Shown piece after piece: positions 8,673-14,435 of a stretch of DNA of 18,592 nucleotides (position 1 is its first letter; each line of letters begins with the position of its first letter). Made by a program: the position numbers and the translations under genes. The notes under the pieces are model-generated. The model was not told where the DNA came from, did no database searches, and saw only the letters and a list, made by a program, of their open reading frames with translations. Origin of the DNA: Bacillota bacterium (GTDB lineage: Bacteria > Bacillota > Clostridia > Tissierellales > Sedimentibacteraceae); NCBI GenBank assembly GCA_023425285.1, contig JAFACY010000249.1, positions 1-18,592 of the forward strand, read 5' to 3'.

Positions 8673-8688
8673 TAAGGAGGATGTTAAT

Positions 8689-9435
8689 ATGTCAGGACAT
8701 TCAAAATGGTCTAATATAAAGAATCGTAAAGGGAAACAGGACGCATTAAAGGGTAAAATATTTACTAAATTGGCAAGAGCCATAACAGTTGCAGTAAGAG
8801 AAGGTGGAGCCGATGCAGGCTATAATTCATCATTGGCAACTGCAATAGAAAAAGCAAAGGCACAGAATATGCCGAATGATAACATCGACAGAGCGATCAA
8901 GGCAGGTCTGGCTGCGGCATCGGGTGAAAACTACGAAACCATCACTTATGAAGGATACGGACCAAGCGGTACAGCTTTTATGGTTCAGTGTCTCACAGAC
9001 AATAAAAATCGTACGGCAGCAGATGTCAGACATTATTTTTCAAAAAACAACGGAAATTTGGGAACAACAGGATGCGTGGGATATCTTTTCGACAGAAAGG
9101 GTGTAATATCCATAGATCAGGACAACGAAATCGATGAAGAAACATTGATGATGGCTGCTCTGGACGTAGGAGCTGAAGATTTTGAAACTCAGGACGACAG
9201 CTACGAGGTTACAACAGCACCCGAGGATTTCATCAAGGTGCTGAACGGTTTAAAAGAAGCCGGATATATGAACCTCAAGGGAGATATCATGTACATCCCT
9301 CAAACCTATGTAAAGGTAGAGGATGAGGAAAGTGTAAAATTCCTGAACCGACTGATAGAAGCCCTCGAAGACTGCGACGACGTGCAGGAAATCTACCACA
9401 ACTGGGATGAGCCTGAAGAAGAGGAAGAAGAGTAA
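8689..9435 (+). CDS. yebC: YebC/PmpR/TACO1 family protein
   Basis: A 248-residue cytoplasmic protein of standard length for the family. It opens with the invariant MSGHSKWSNIKNRKGKQDA and continues with KAKAQNMPNDNIDRAIK, YEGYGPSGTAFMVQCLTDNKNRTA and YLFDRKGVI, all family signatures. The last residues are a run of glutamates. Members have been described as transcriptional regulators (PmpR), as the mitochondrial translational activator TACO1, and more recently as ribosome-acting factors that relieve stalling at proline stretches, so the annotation as a transcription regulator should be treated with caution. AAGGAGG at 8674-8680 lies 8 nt ahead of the ATG. It is monocistronic: its own promoter in front and a hairpin terminator after it. 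Confidence 0.96.
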   Translation: MSGHSKWSNIKNRKGKQDALKGKIFTKLARAITVAVREGGADAGYNSSLATAIEKAKAQNMPNDNIDRAIKAGLAAASGENYETITYEGYGPSGTAFMVQCLTDNKNRTAADVRHYFSKNNGNLGTTGCVGYLFDRKGVISIDQDNEIDEETLMMAALDVGAEDFETQDDSYEVTTAPEDFIKVLNGLKEAGYMNLKGDIMYIPQTYVKVEDEESVKFLNRLIEALEDCDDVQEIYHNWDEPEEEEEE

Positions 9436-9444
9436 AACAGCCAG

Positions 9445-9479
9445 AGCACTTACCGAAAATGTAAGTGCTTTTGTTTTTG
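9445..9479 (+). terminator. Terminator of yebC
   Basis: A perfect 9-bp stem AGCACTTAC (9445-9453) / GTAAGTGCT (9461-9469) with a 7-nt loop, followed by TTTTGTTTTT. It starts 9 bp after the yebC stop. Confidence 0.9.
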
Positions 9480-9501
9480 AAAATATAAAATATTGATTTA
9501 T

Positions 9502-9519
9502 AGTACTATATATGATACT
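9502..9519. promoter_or_regulatory. Candidate operator palindrome upstream of the HicB-like gene
   Basis: AGTACTATATATGATACT is an 18-bp imperfect palindrome (14 of 18 positions symmetric; arms AGTA/TACT, core ATATAT). It lies 21 bp upstream of the ATG, in the region where the promoter should be. Ribbon-helix-helix proteins such as C-terminal-RHH HicB proteins bind short palindromes and often autoregulate, so this is a plausible binding site. The sequence is AT-rich and chance symmetry is possible. Confidence 0.35.
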
Positions 9520-9540
9520 GTTAGATAGGGTGATAGATAT

Positions 9541-9900
9541 ATGAACAATAAAAAATATACAGTAAAAGATTATATGAATATGCCTTATAATTACTTGGTT
9601 CAGCAGGTTAATGATGAAAGCGGAAAATATTTTTACGGTAAAATTCTTGAGCTTGACGGATGTCAGAGTACAGGAGATACTGTAGAAGAGGTATATAAAA
9701 ATTTGAACGAAGCTATGGAAGGATATATCGAAACAAAATTACAAAACGATATTGATATCCCATTACCTGTACAGACTGAAGATTTCAGCGGTAAATTTGT
9801 TGTAAGATTACCAAGAACATTGCATCAAAGACTGGCTATTGAAGCGGAAAAAGAAGGAGTTTCTTTAAATCAATATGCGTTGTATAAGTTAACGAGATAA
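9541..9900 (+). CDS. hicB: HicB-family antitoxin-like protein with RHH domain, orphan
   Basis: A 119-residue protein with two parts. Residues about 18-75 form the HicB partial RNase-H-like fold, recognisable from YGKILELDGCQSTGDTVEEVYKNLNEAMEGYIE. Residues about 85-117 resemble an Arc-type ribbon-helix-helix: a short beta strand KFVVRLP, then LHQRLAIEAEKEGVSLNQYALYKL. In HicAB toxin-antitoxin pairs the N-terminal part neutralises the HicA mRNA interferase and the DNA-binding part represses the operon. No HicA-like ORF is adjacent: only 105 bp upstream and 69 bp downstream are free, too little for a toxin of 60-80 residues. It may be a solitary regulator or a remnant of a lost pair. The ribosome binding site is poor (AGGGTG, 9 nt ahead). 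Its own terminator follows. The family call is firm; the role is not. Confidence 0.85.
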   Translation: MNNKKYTVKDYMNMPYNYLVQQVNDESGKYFYGKILELDGCQSTGDTVEEVYKNLNEAMEGYIETKLQNDIDIPLPVQTEDFSGKFVVRLPRTLHQRLAIEAEKEGVSLNQYALYKLTR

Positions 9901-9905
9901 ATATT

Positions 9906-9943
9906 AAAAAAATCCTCAAGCTATTGCTCTTGAGGATTTTTTT
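9906..9943. terminator. Bidirectional terminator after the HicB-like gene
   Basis: A 15-bp stem (9906-9920 with 9929-9943), core AATCCTCAAG/CTTGAGGATT, and an 8-nt loop. A-runs on the left and T-runs on the right let it work in both directions, for the HicB-like gene and for the convergent ABC exporter operon ending at 9970. Confidence 0.9.
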
Positions 9944-9969
9944 AATCTATAACTGTAATGCAGATGTTA

Positions 9970-10746
9970 TCACGATCCTGTGGATTTATAGTGCCTTACA
10001 CCGAATCGCCAGAAAATATAGCTGGGCAGAAGAAATATTATACCTGATAAAGGCAGTATCATATATAAGGGATTAGTTGTTCTTCCCAGCAGGTACAGAA
10101 GAGGATAATACTGAATAAGCGCAAGGGGTATGATAAAGGTGAAAAATTTCAAAATACCTTCACCGTAAATTGACAAAGGATATTTTCCGAACTCCTTGCC
10201 GCCGTCTGTGAATATATTCATAAATTCCAGACCTTCGATAGTGAAAAAGCATATTCCGGCATATATTATGAACAATCCTGCAAATAAAAATGTTCCGCCG
10301 ATTATCATTAGGCATAGGGTAATTATTTTATCTGCCGTCCACACTATACCACTGTTTGGTATGGCATAAGCAAGGACGATTATTGCCTGCAAAAAGCGAC
10401 CGATGCGTGTAAATTCTATTTTTGAGCCTAAAACCTGAAGGATTTCATTTCGCGGACGCACCATTATTCTGTCAAATTCACCATTTGAAATAATCCCTCC
10501 GAACGTATCAAAACCGCGGAAAAAACACTCTGCAACAGAAAATGAAGTGAGCAGCACAGAAAAGCATATGAGCACCTCTGAAAATTTAAATCCCTCAACG
10601 CTGTTAAATCTCATAAACATAAAGTAAATTCCTATAAATACGGAAAAAGACACTAAAAATTGACCCAATGCCGTAAGAATAAAGGATGTTTTATACTGCA
10701 TCTGTGAGCGCAGCACAATTCCCGCATATTTAAACCATAGCTTCAT
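9970..10746 (-). CDS. ABC-2 type exporter permease (COG3694-like)
   Basis: A 258-residue integral membrane protein with about six hydrophobic segments, the normal topology of an ABC-2 permease. The stretch NGEFDRIMVRPRNEILQVLGSKIEFTRIGRF near residues 88-120 is typical of the ABC2_membrane_6 group, in which a G-x-x-D/E-x-x-L/M-x-R-P loop follows the second helix. It is the third gene of a compact minus-strand operon: AAGGAGGA precedes the ATG and only 1 bp separates it from the preceding permease's stop. With the sister permease it should form the export channel driven by the ATPase. The substrate is unknown; related three-gene systems have been linked to drug or viologen export, but nothing here specifies that. 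A bidirectional terminator lies 27 bp downstream. Confidence 0.88.
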   Translation of the reverse strand: MKLWFKYAGIVLRSQMQYKTSFILTALGQFLVSFSVFIGIYFMFMRFNSVEGFKFSEVLICFSVLLTSFSVAECFFRGFDTFGGIISNGEFDRIMVRPRNEILQVLGSKIEFTRIGRFLQAIIVLAYAIPNSGIVWTADKIITLCLMIIGGTFLFAGLFIIYAGICFFTIEGLEFMNIFTDGGKEFGKYPLSIYGEGILKFFTFIIPLALIQYYPLLYLLGRTTNPLYMILPLSGIIFLLPSYIFWRFGVRHYKSTGS

Positions 10747-10747
10747 A

Positions 10748-11551
10748 TCATCCTCCTTGTACGACCACTTTTTTCAATGCATTATTGAAGAGTATTTTTC
10801 CAAACAGCACAAATGCTATAAGCCATGTTATTTGCAGCATCATGGCATAGAATATATCCGTTCCCGACAAATAGCCGTTATAAATCAGATACGGTGTATT
10901 TTGCGTTGAAGCAAAGGGCAGCAGATTAAAAATACGGAGCACTCTGTCCGGCAAAAATGGAAGTGGAATTACTGCTCCTGAAAAAAGCTCCATTAATGAT
11001 ATGGATAAAATTCTTATACCCATCGGGGATAATGTGTAAAATGTAGAAGCATAAATTACCATGTTTATGCTTACCATTAAAAACAATCCTAAAATCATCG
11101 AAAGTACAAACATGATGAGTGTGCTGATGTCAGCCGGAGGCAGTATCCCGTAGGGTGCGGGCAAAAGTGCCGCCACTATCAGAATAGGTGAGCATCGAAG
11201 CATTACACGATAAACTCTGCTTGACAATGACCTTACAAACCACATTTCATACAATCCTGTTGGTCGGCATAATTCATATGCGACATTTCCGTTTGAAATG
11301 CTGTCAAATATTTCGTTGTCAAAAAACCAGGCCATAAAAAGCGCAAGAAAAGCCTGTTGCAGCCAGATGTACGTAGTGACTTTTTCAAACGCCATAGGGA
11401 AGTTTTCAGGGCTGCTTTTATAAAACGCACTGAACATCAGTATAGTCATAAATCCCCACGCAAATTGGGTAGCAATTCCTGCATAAGCTGCTGCCCTGTA
11501 CTGCAGTCCCTTTAAGACACGTATTTTAAAAAATGTAAAATAGGCTCTCAT
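10748..11551 (-). CDS. ABC-2 type exporter permease (COG4587-like)
   Basis: A 267-residue membrane protein with about six hydrophobic segments, second gene of the exporter operon. SNGNVAYELCRPTGLYEMWFVRSLSSRVYRV at about 85-115 contains the G-N-V-x-Y-E-L-x-R-P motif of this permease family, the counterpart of the NGEFDRIMVRP loop in its partner. The GAVIPLPFLPDRVLRIFNLLPFAS segment (about 190-215) is also shared by the family. Its ATG overlaps the ATPase stop by 4 bp (ATGA) and AAGGAG lies ahead. Two non-identical permeases plus one ATPase make a heterodimeric ABC-2 exporter. The substrate cannot be deduced. Confidence 0.88.
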   Translation of the reverse strand: MRAYFTFFKIRVLKGLQYRAAAYAGIATQFAWGFMTILMFSAFYKSSPENFPMAFEKVTTYIWLQQAFLALFMAWFFDNEIFDSISNGNVAYELCRPTGLYEMWFVRSLSSRVYRVMLRCSPILIVAALLPAPYGILPPADISTLIMFVLSMILGLFLMVSINMVIYASTFYTLSPMGIRILSISLMELFSGAVIPLPFLPDRVLRIFNLLPFASTQNTPYLIYNGYLSGTDIFYAMMLQITWLIAFVLFGKILFNNALKKVVVQGG

Positions 11552-12522
11552 ATATTGTGCTCCTTGTACATGGATATAACCATTTCCTCCACACTTGAGG
11601 AGGATACGGAAATATCAGTTATATCAAGAGATTCGGACAGCTTCGATATTGCGTTTGAAACAGAAATACAATCAGTATCGATTGCGGCAACAAGTCTGTT
11701 TTTTGTATTTTCAGTTATAGTCAGACCGTTTAACATACCGGGCGTTCCGCCGCTGTATTCCACCGTTATGATTTTATGCTTTGTATATTGTTTTTTAAGC
11801 GAATTCAAATCGCCGTCCAACAGAATCCTTCCTTTGCCGATGAGTATTATCCTTTTGGTAAGGGCTTCAATATCCTGCATATCGTGAGTTGTCAATATAA
11901 CGGTTGTTTTTCTTTCGTGGTTTATAGATTTTATAAATTCTCTCACCGCAATTTTAGAAACAGCATCAAGTCCGATTGTAGGCTCGTCCAGAAAAAGAAT
12001 TTTAGGGTTGTGCAGCAGTGATGCTGCAATTTCACACCTCATGCGTTGTCCTAAGGATAGCTGTCTCGTAGGTGTTTTAATTATTTTTTCAATATTCAGA
12101 AGCGAAACCAATTCATCAAAGCTTTTCTTATACTGTTTTTCATCAATTTTGTAAATGTCCTTAAGCAGCTCAAAGCTGTCAATAACGGGAACATCCCACC
12201 AAAGCTGTGATCTCTGACCGAATACGACTCCTATTTCCTTTACGTGATTAATTCTGTCCTTCCATGGAGTTCTGCCGTTCACTGTACAGGTTCCGCTGTC
12301 GGGATTCAGTATTCCGCTCATGATTTTTATGGTACAGCTTTTTCCAGCTCCGTTCGGACCTATGTATCCCACCATTTCTCCCTCGGAAATATTAAATGTG
12401 ATATTATCAAGCGCCTTGATATATTCGTATTCCTTGTGAAAAAATGATTTTGCGGCTTCTCTGAAACCTGCATTACGCCGTGATACCTTAAAGGTTTTAT
12501 TAATATTTTTTAATTCAATCAT
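11548..12522 (-). CDS. ABC-2 type exporter ATPase (COG4586-like)
   Basis: A 324-residue ABC ATPase. Motifs from the chosen start: Walker A GPNGAGKS at 55-62, Q-loop FGQRSQLWWD with Gln103, signature LSLGQ at 155-159, Walker B ILFLDEP at 175-181 with Glu180, and switch His213 in TTHD. The about 25-residue basic insertion between the first strand and Walker A (residues 13-37) and the QRSQLWWD Q-loop are characteristic of the COG4586 ATPases that pair with COG4587/COG3694 permeases. The C-terminal 100 residues form an accessory domain. An in-frame ATG lies 18 codons upstream (12576), but that extension overlaps the mntP terminator, and GAGAGG stands just ahead of the ATG at 12522, so I take 12522. 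No clear promoter of its own is visible; expression may depend on read-through from mntP or on a weak promoter I could not recognise. Confidence 0.92.
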   Translation of the reverse strand: MIELKNINKTFKVSRRNAGFREAAKSFFHKEYEYIKALDNITFNISEGEMVGYIGPNGAGKSCTIKIMSGILNPDSGTCTVNGRTPWKDRINHVKEIGVVFGQRSQLWWDVPVIDSFELLKDIYKIDEKQYKKSFDELVSLLNIEKIIKTPTRQLSLGQRMRCEIAASLLHNPKILFLDEPTIGLDAVSKIAVREFIKSINHERKTTVILTTHDMQDIEALTKRIILIGKGRILLDGDLNSLKKQYTKHKIITVEYSGGTPGMLNGLTITENTKNRLVAAIDTDCISVSNAISKLSESLDITDISVSSSSVEEMVISMYKEHNI

Positions 12523-12548
12523 GCCATACCTCTCATAAAGACAAAAAT

Positions 12549-12583
12549 AAACCCGATAAGTTTTATGAAAACTCATCGGGTTT
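12549..12583 (-). terminator. Terminator of mntP
   Basis: Arms AAACCCGAT (12549-12557) and ATCGGGTTT (12575-12583), continuing inward after one mismatch for six more pairs (12559-12564 with 12568-12573) around a 3-nt loop. On the minus strand it is followed by a T-rich tract (TTATTTTTGT, 12550 to 12541). It separates mntP from the ABC exporter operon. Confidence 0.85.
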
Positions 12584-12614
12584 TGTCATTGCGTTACATC
12601 CCGATTATTTAAAT

Positions 12615-13187
12615 CTAGCCAAGTGTGTGCTCTAAGAAAATCTTGATACCGATAAAAATAAGTATTGCTCCGCCTAATATTTCAGCTTTTTGCTTGAACA
12701 TTTCACCGCATTTTTTTCCTAGATGGGATCCGATGAACGAAGTAATAAAGGTTATTATTCCTATAAATAATACGGCACTCAGTATATTAACCTTCATAAC
12801 AGCAAATCCGATTCCCACGGCAAAAGCGTCTATGCTTGTAGCAATTGCCTGCAATATCAGTGTTTTTGAAGTAAGTCCTTTATTACCGGTAAGACAGACC
12901 TCAGGACATTTAAACTCCTTAATTGCTTCGTATATCATTTTGCCGCCGATAATTGAAAGTAAAATCAGAGCGATCCAGTGATCCAGAAATAAAACGGCTT
13001 CGCTGAAAATTGAGCCGGCAAGAAAACCCAACAGGGGCATAATTGCCTGAAAAAAGCCGAATGCAAAAGCTGTTAATAAAATATCTTTTTTATCGTATTT
13101 TGAATAACACATGCCGTTGGAAATAGAAACGGCACATGCATCCATTGATAACCCAATGGATGTAAGAAAAAGTGTAAGTAAGTTCAT
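12615..13187 (-). CDS. mntP: Manganese efflux pump MntP
   Basis: A 190-residue membrane protein with six hydrophobic segments, exactly the size of the MntP (DUF204/YebN) family. It is made of two homologous three-helix halves, each with a conserved acidic motif: LSMDACAVSISNG with Asp16 and TSIDAFAVGIGF with Asp120. The first aspartate corresponds to a residue required for manganese export in E. coli MntP. It would pump Mn(II) out of the cytoplasm. GGAGA lies ahead of the ATG. It has its own good promoter and terminator, so it is monocistronic. The predicted leader is only about 22 nt, which leaves no room for the yybP-ykoY manganese riboswitch that controls mntP in other bacteria, so control here must be at the promoter or absent. 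Confidence 0.94.
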   Translation of the reverse strand: MNLLTLFLTSIGLSMDACAVSISNGMCYSKYDKKDILLTAFAFGFFQAIMPLLGFLAGSIFSEAVLFLDHWIALILLSIIGGKMIYEAIKEFKCPEVCLTGNKGLTSKTLILQAIATSIDAFAVGIGFAVMKVNILSAVLFIGIITFITSFIGSHLGKKCGEMFKQKAEILGGAILIFIGIKIFLEHTLG

Positions 13188-13216
13188 CTGATGTTTCTCC
13201 GTTCAAATATCTTTAC

Positions 13217-13245
13217 ATTATAACAAAATACAATCAGTATAACAA
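13217..13245 (-). promoter_or_regulatory. Sigma-A promoter of mntP
   Basis: On the minus strand: -35 TTGTTA (13245-13240), 17-bp spacer, -10 TATAAT (13222-13217). The transcript should start near 13210, about 22 nt before the mntP ATG. Confidence 0.75.
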
Positions 13246-13289
13246 GCATTATTAACTAAAAATATATTGCAAAATTTTTGACAAAAATA

Positions 13290-13318
13290 TTGCTTAAATA
13301 ACACGGATAATGTATAAT
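13290..13318 (+). promoter_or_regulatory. Promoter of an unannotated short transcription unit
   Basis: TTGCTT (13290-13295), 17-bp spacer, TATAAT (13313-13318). Predicted start near 13325. The next hairpin terminator is at 13430-13463, before the separate promoter of mrp, so the expected product is an RNA of about 140 nt. Confidence 0.6.
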
Positions 13319-13324
13319 ACAGAT

Positions 13325-13465
13325 ATAGTTTGATAATTAACAAACATTAACGGAATAATAATTTGTATACAGAGCTTGCAAATGTAATTGCAGGTTCTCA
13401 AAAAATGTTAGCTAATAATTTTTATATTGCCGGTACCGTAATTTTGGGTGCCGGTCTTTTTTTGT
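13325..13465 (+). ncRNA. Candidate small RNA (about 140 nt) upstream of mrp
   Basis: The segment is bounded by a good promoter (13290-13318) and an intrinsic-terminator-like hairpin with seven Ts. Inside it I find GTTTG/CAAAC (13328-13332 with 13341-13345) and a long 11-bp hairpin AGAGCTTGCAA/TTGCAGGTTCT (13371-13381 with 13388-13398, two G-T pairs, 6-nt loop). I do not recognise it as any riboswitch or known RNA class. It is not the mrp leader, because mrp has its own consensus promoter after the terminator. A 40-codon ORF also crosses this region (see next entry), but its stop lies beyond the terminator. I consider a non-coding RNA the likelier reading, without proof of expression. Confidence 0.4.
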
Positions 13466-13485
13466 ACATGCAGTACATGCATTAG
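13363..13485 (+). CDS. Possible 40-residue small membrane protein (alternative to the RNA reading)
   Basis: A TTG-initiated ORF of 40 codons ending at TAG 13483-13485. The peptide begins LYTELANVIAGSQKMLANN and ends in a single hydrophobic helix, FYIAGTVILGAGLFLYMQY, then MH. A stop codon three codons before the TTG limits the start. Against it: the only Shine-Dalgarno-like sequence is a weak CGGA 10 nt away, and the ORF runs through the terminator hairpin and its T-run, so a terminated transcript would lack the stop codon. For it: the hydrophobic segment is well formed for a single transmembrane helix. I do not recognise the sequence. Confidence 0.2.
   Translation: MYTELANVIAGSQKMLANNFYIAGTVILGAGLFLYMQYMH
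13430..13463 (+). terminator. Terminator-like hairpin upstream of mrp
   Basis: CCGGTACC (13430-13437) pairs with GGGTGCCGG (13447-13454; one G-T pair) around a 9-nt loop, followed after one C by seven Ts (13457-13463). It lies before the mrp promoter and would end the transcript begun near 13325. Confidence 0.65.
13463..13481. repeat. Tandem 9-bp repeat and inverted repeat ahead of the mrp promoter
   Basis: GTACATGCA occurs twice in perfect tandem (13464-13472, 13473-13481). Within it TGTAC-N5-GTACA (13463-13467, 13473-13477) forms an inverted repeat. It ends 8 bp before the -35 of the mrp promoter, a suitable place for an operator. No regulator is known to bind it. Confidence 0.45.
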
Positions 13486-13489
13486 TTAT

Positions 13490-13518
13490 TTGACATATGA
13501 CAATAATAGGGATATAAT
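13490..13518 (+). promoter_or_regulatory. Perfect consensus sigma-A promoter of mrp
   Basis: TTGACA (13490-13495), 17-bp spacer, TATAAT (13513-13518): a full match in both hexamers with optimal spacing. Start near 13525 leaves a leader of about 26 nt. Fully consensus promoters are rare and usually either drive high expression or are held in check by a repressor. Confidence 0.9.
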
Positions 13519-13550
13519 TCTATTAATATTATATATCAGGAGCAAAATAA

Positions 13551-14396
13551 ATGAGTGAAAATTGTAATTCAAGCTGCAGCTCGTGCAATCAAAATTGCGG
13601 CAGCAGGACAGAAGCAAGTGAATTTTTAGAAAAGCCACACGAACTGAGCAGTGTTAAAAAGGTAATAGGCGTTGTAAGCGGTAAGGGAGGAGTAGGTAAA
13701 TCATTGGTTACTTCAATGCTTGCTGTCACTATGAACCGCAGAAATCATAAGGTTGGTATATTGGATGCGGATATCACGGGACCTTCAATCCCCAAAGCTT
13801 TTGGAGTGAAGGAAAAGGCAAAGGGTAACGGTACGGGAATATTGCCGTCTAAAACAAAGACAGGTATAGATATAATGTCGGTAAATTTATTGCTTGAGAA
13901 TGATTCAGACCCTGTGATCTGGAGAGGTCCTGTTATAGCAGGAGTTGTAAAGCAGTTCTGGGCAGAAGTAATCTGGGAAAATATTGATTATATGTTTGTT
14001 GACATGCCTCCCGGAACAGGAGATGTCCCTTTGACAGTCTTTCAGTCACTGCCTGTTGACGGCATAATAGTTGTGACCTCACCTCAGGAGTTAGTGTCAA
14101 TGATCGTTGAAAAAGCGGTTAAGATGGCAGAAAATATGAATATTCCTATCATAGGCATCGTAGAAAACATGTCGTACTTTAAATGTACAGAATGCGATAA
14201 GGAGCATAAAATTTTCGGTGAAAGCAACATTGATGCTGTGGCAAAAAAACATAACATCGATGTATTGGCAAAATTGCCTATAGATACCAGTATAGCCGTA
14301 TCAATCGATAAGGGTCTTGTTGAGTTAATCGATGATAAACCATTTGTTAAAATTGCAGAGATTTTGGAAAGAGATGAATGGAGGAGAAAAAAATGA
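13551..14396 (+). CDS. mrp: Mrp/Nbp35/ApbC-type Fe-S cluster carrier P-loop ATPase
   Basis: A 281-residue cytoplasmic P-loop NTPase of the MinD/Mrp class. Motifs: deviant Walker A GKGGVGKS at 44-51, switch DMPPGTGD from Asp151, and the CxxC pair Cys212/Cys215 (KCTECD), which in Mrp/ApbC dimers bridges a 4Fe-4S cluster for transfer to apoproteins. Unlike the long bacterial Mrp forms it has no DUF59 domain. Instead the first 16 residues hold four cysteines (5, 9, 12, 16), recalling the N-terminal cluster of eukaryotic/archaeal Nbp35, though the spacing is tighter. AGGAG at 13538-13542 lies 8 nt before the ATG. It is first in an operon with a DUF134 gene and is driven by a perfect consensus promoter. 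Confidence 0.93.
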   Translation: MSENCNSSCSSCNQNCGSRTEASEFLEKPHELSSVKKVIGVVSGKGGVGKSLVTSMLAVTMNRRNHKVGILDADITGPSIPKAFGVKEKAKGNGTGILPSKTKTGIDIMSVNLLLENDSDPVIWRGPVIAGVVKQFWAEVIWENIDYMFVDMPPGTGDVPLTVFQSLPVDGIIVVTSPQELVSMIVEKAVKMAENMNIPIIGIVENMSYFKCTECDKEHKIFGESNIDAVAKKHNIDVLAKLPIDTSIAVSIDKGLVELIDDKPFVKIAEILERDEWRRKK

Positions 14397-14434
14397 AAAC
14401 AGAAGCTGCAGGTAAGTGCAACGTGAGGATATGA
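14393..14434 (+). CDS. 13-codon minigene between mrp and the DUF134 gene
   Basis: An ATG at 14393 overlaps the mrp stop (ATGA) and is preceded by a strong GGAGGAG (14380-14386) at a 6-nt spacing, better than the sites of most genes in the window. It opens a 13-residue frame, MKTEAAGKCNVRI, ending TGA at 14432-14434, one base before the DUF134 ATG at 14436. It could be a coupling device that carries ribosomes to the DUF134 gene, a remnant of a lost gene, or a tiny peptide. The layout is clear; the function is unknown. Confidence 0.35.
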   Translation: MKTEAAGKCNVRI

Positions 14435-14435
14435 T

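Noticed and set aside
12523..12576. 18-codon N-terminal extension of the exporter ATPase
   Set aside because: It would overlap the mntP terminator hairpin; ABC homology starts at MIELKNINKTF and GAGAGG supports the start at 12522.
12625..12981. 118-codon open frame antisense to mntP
   Set aside because: It is a shadow frame opposite a well-conserved membrane protein, has no ribosome binding site, and its hydrophobic and proline-rich composition is explained by the antisense codons.
13188..13289. yybP-ykoY manganese riboswitch ahead of mntP
   Set aside because: The promoter lies so close that the leader is about 22 nt, and no matching motif was seen further upstream.
13278..13318. TTGACA at 13278-13283 as the -35 for TATAAT at 13313
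   Set aside because: The spacing is 29 bp, far beyond what sigma-A tolerates. TTGCTT at 13290 gives the 17-bp spacing instead.
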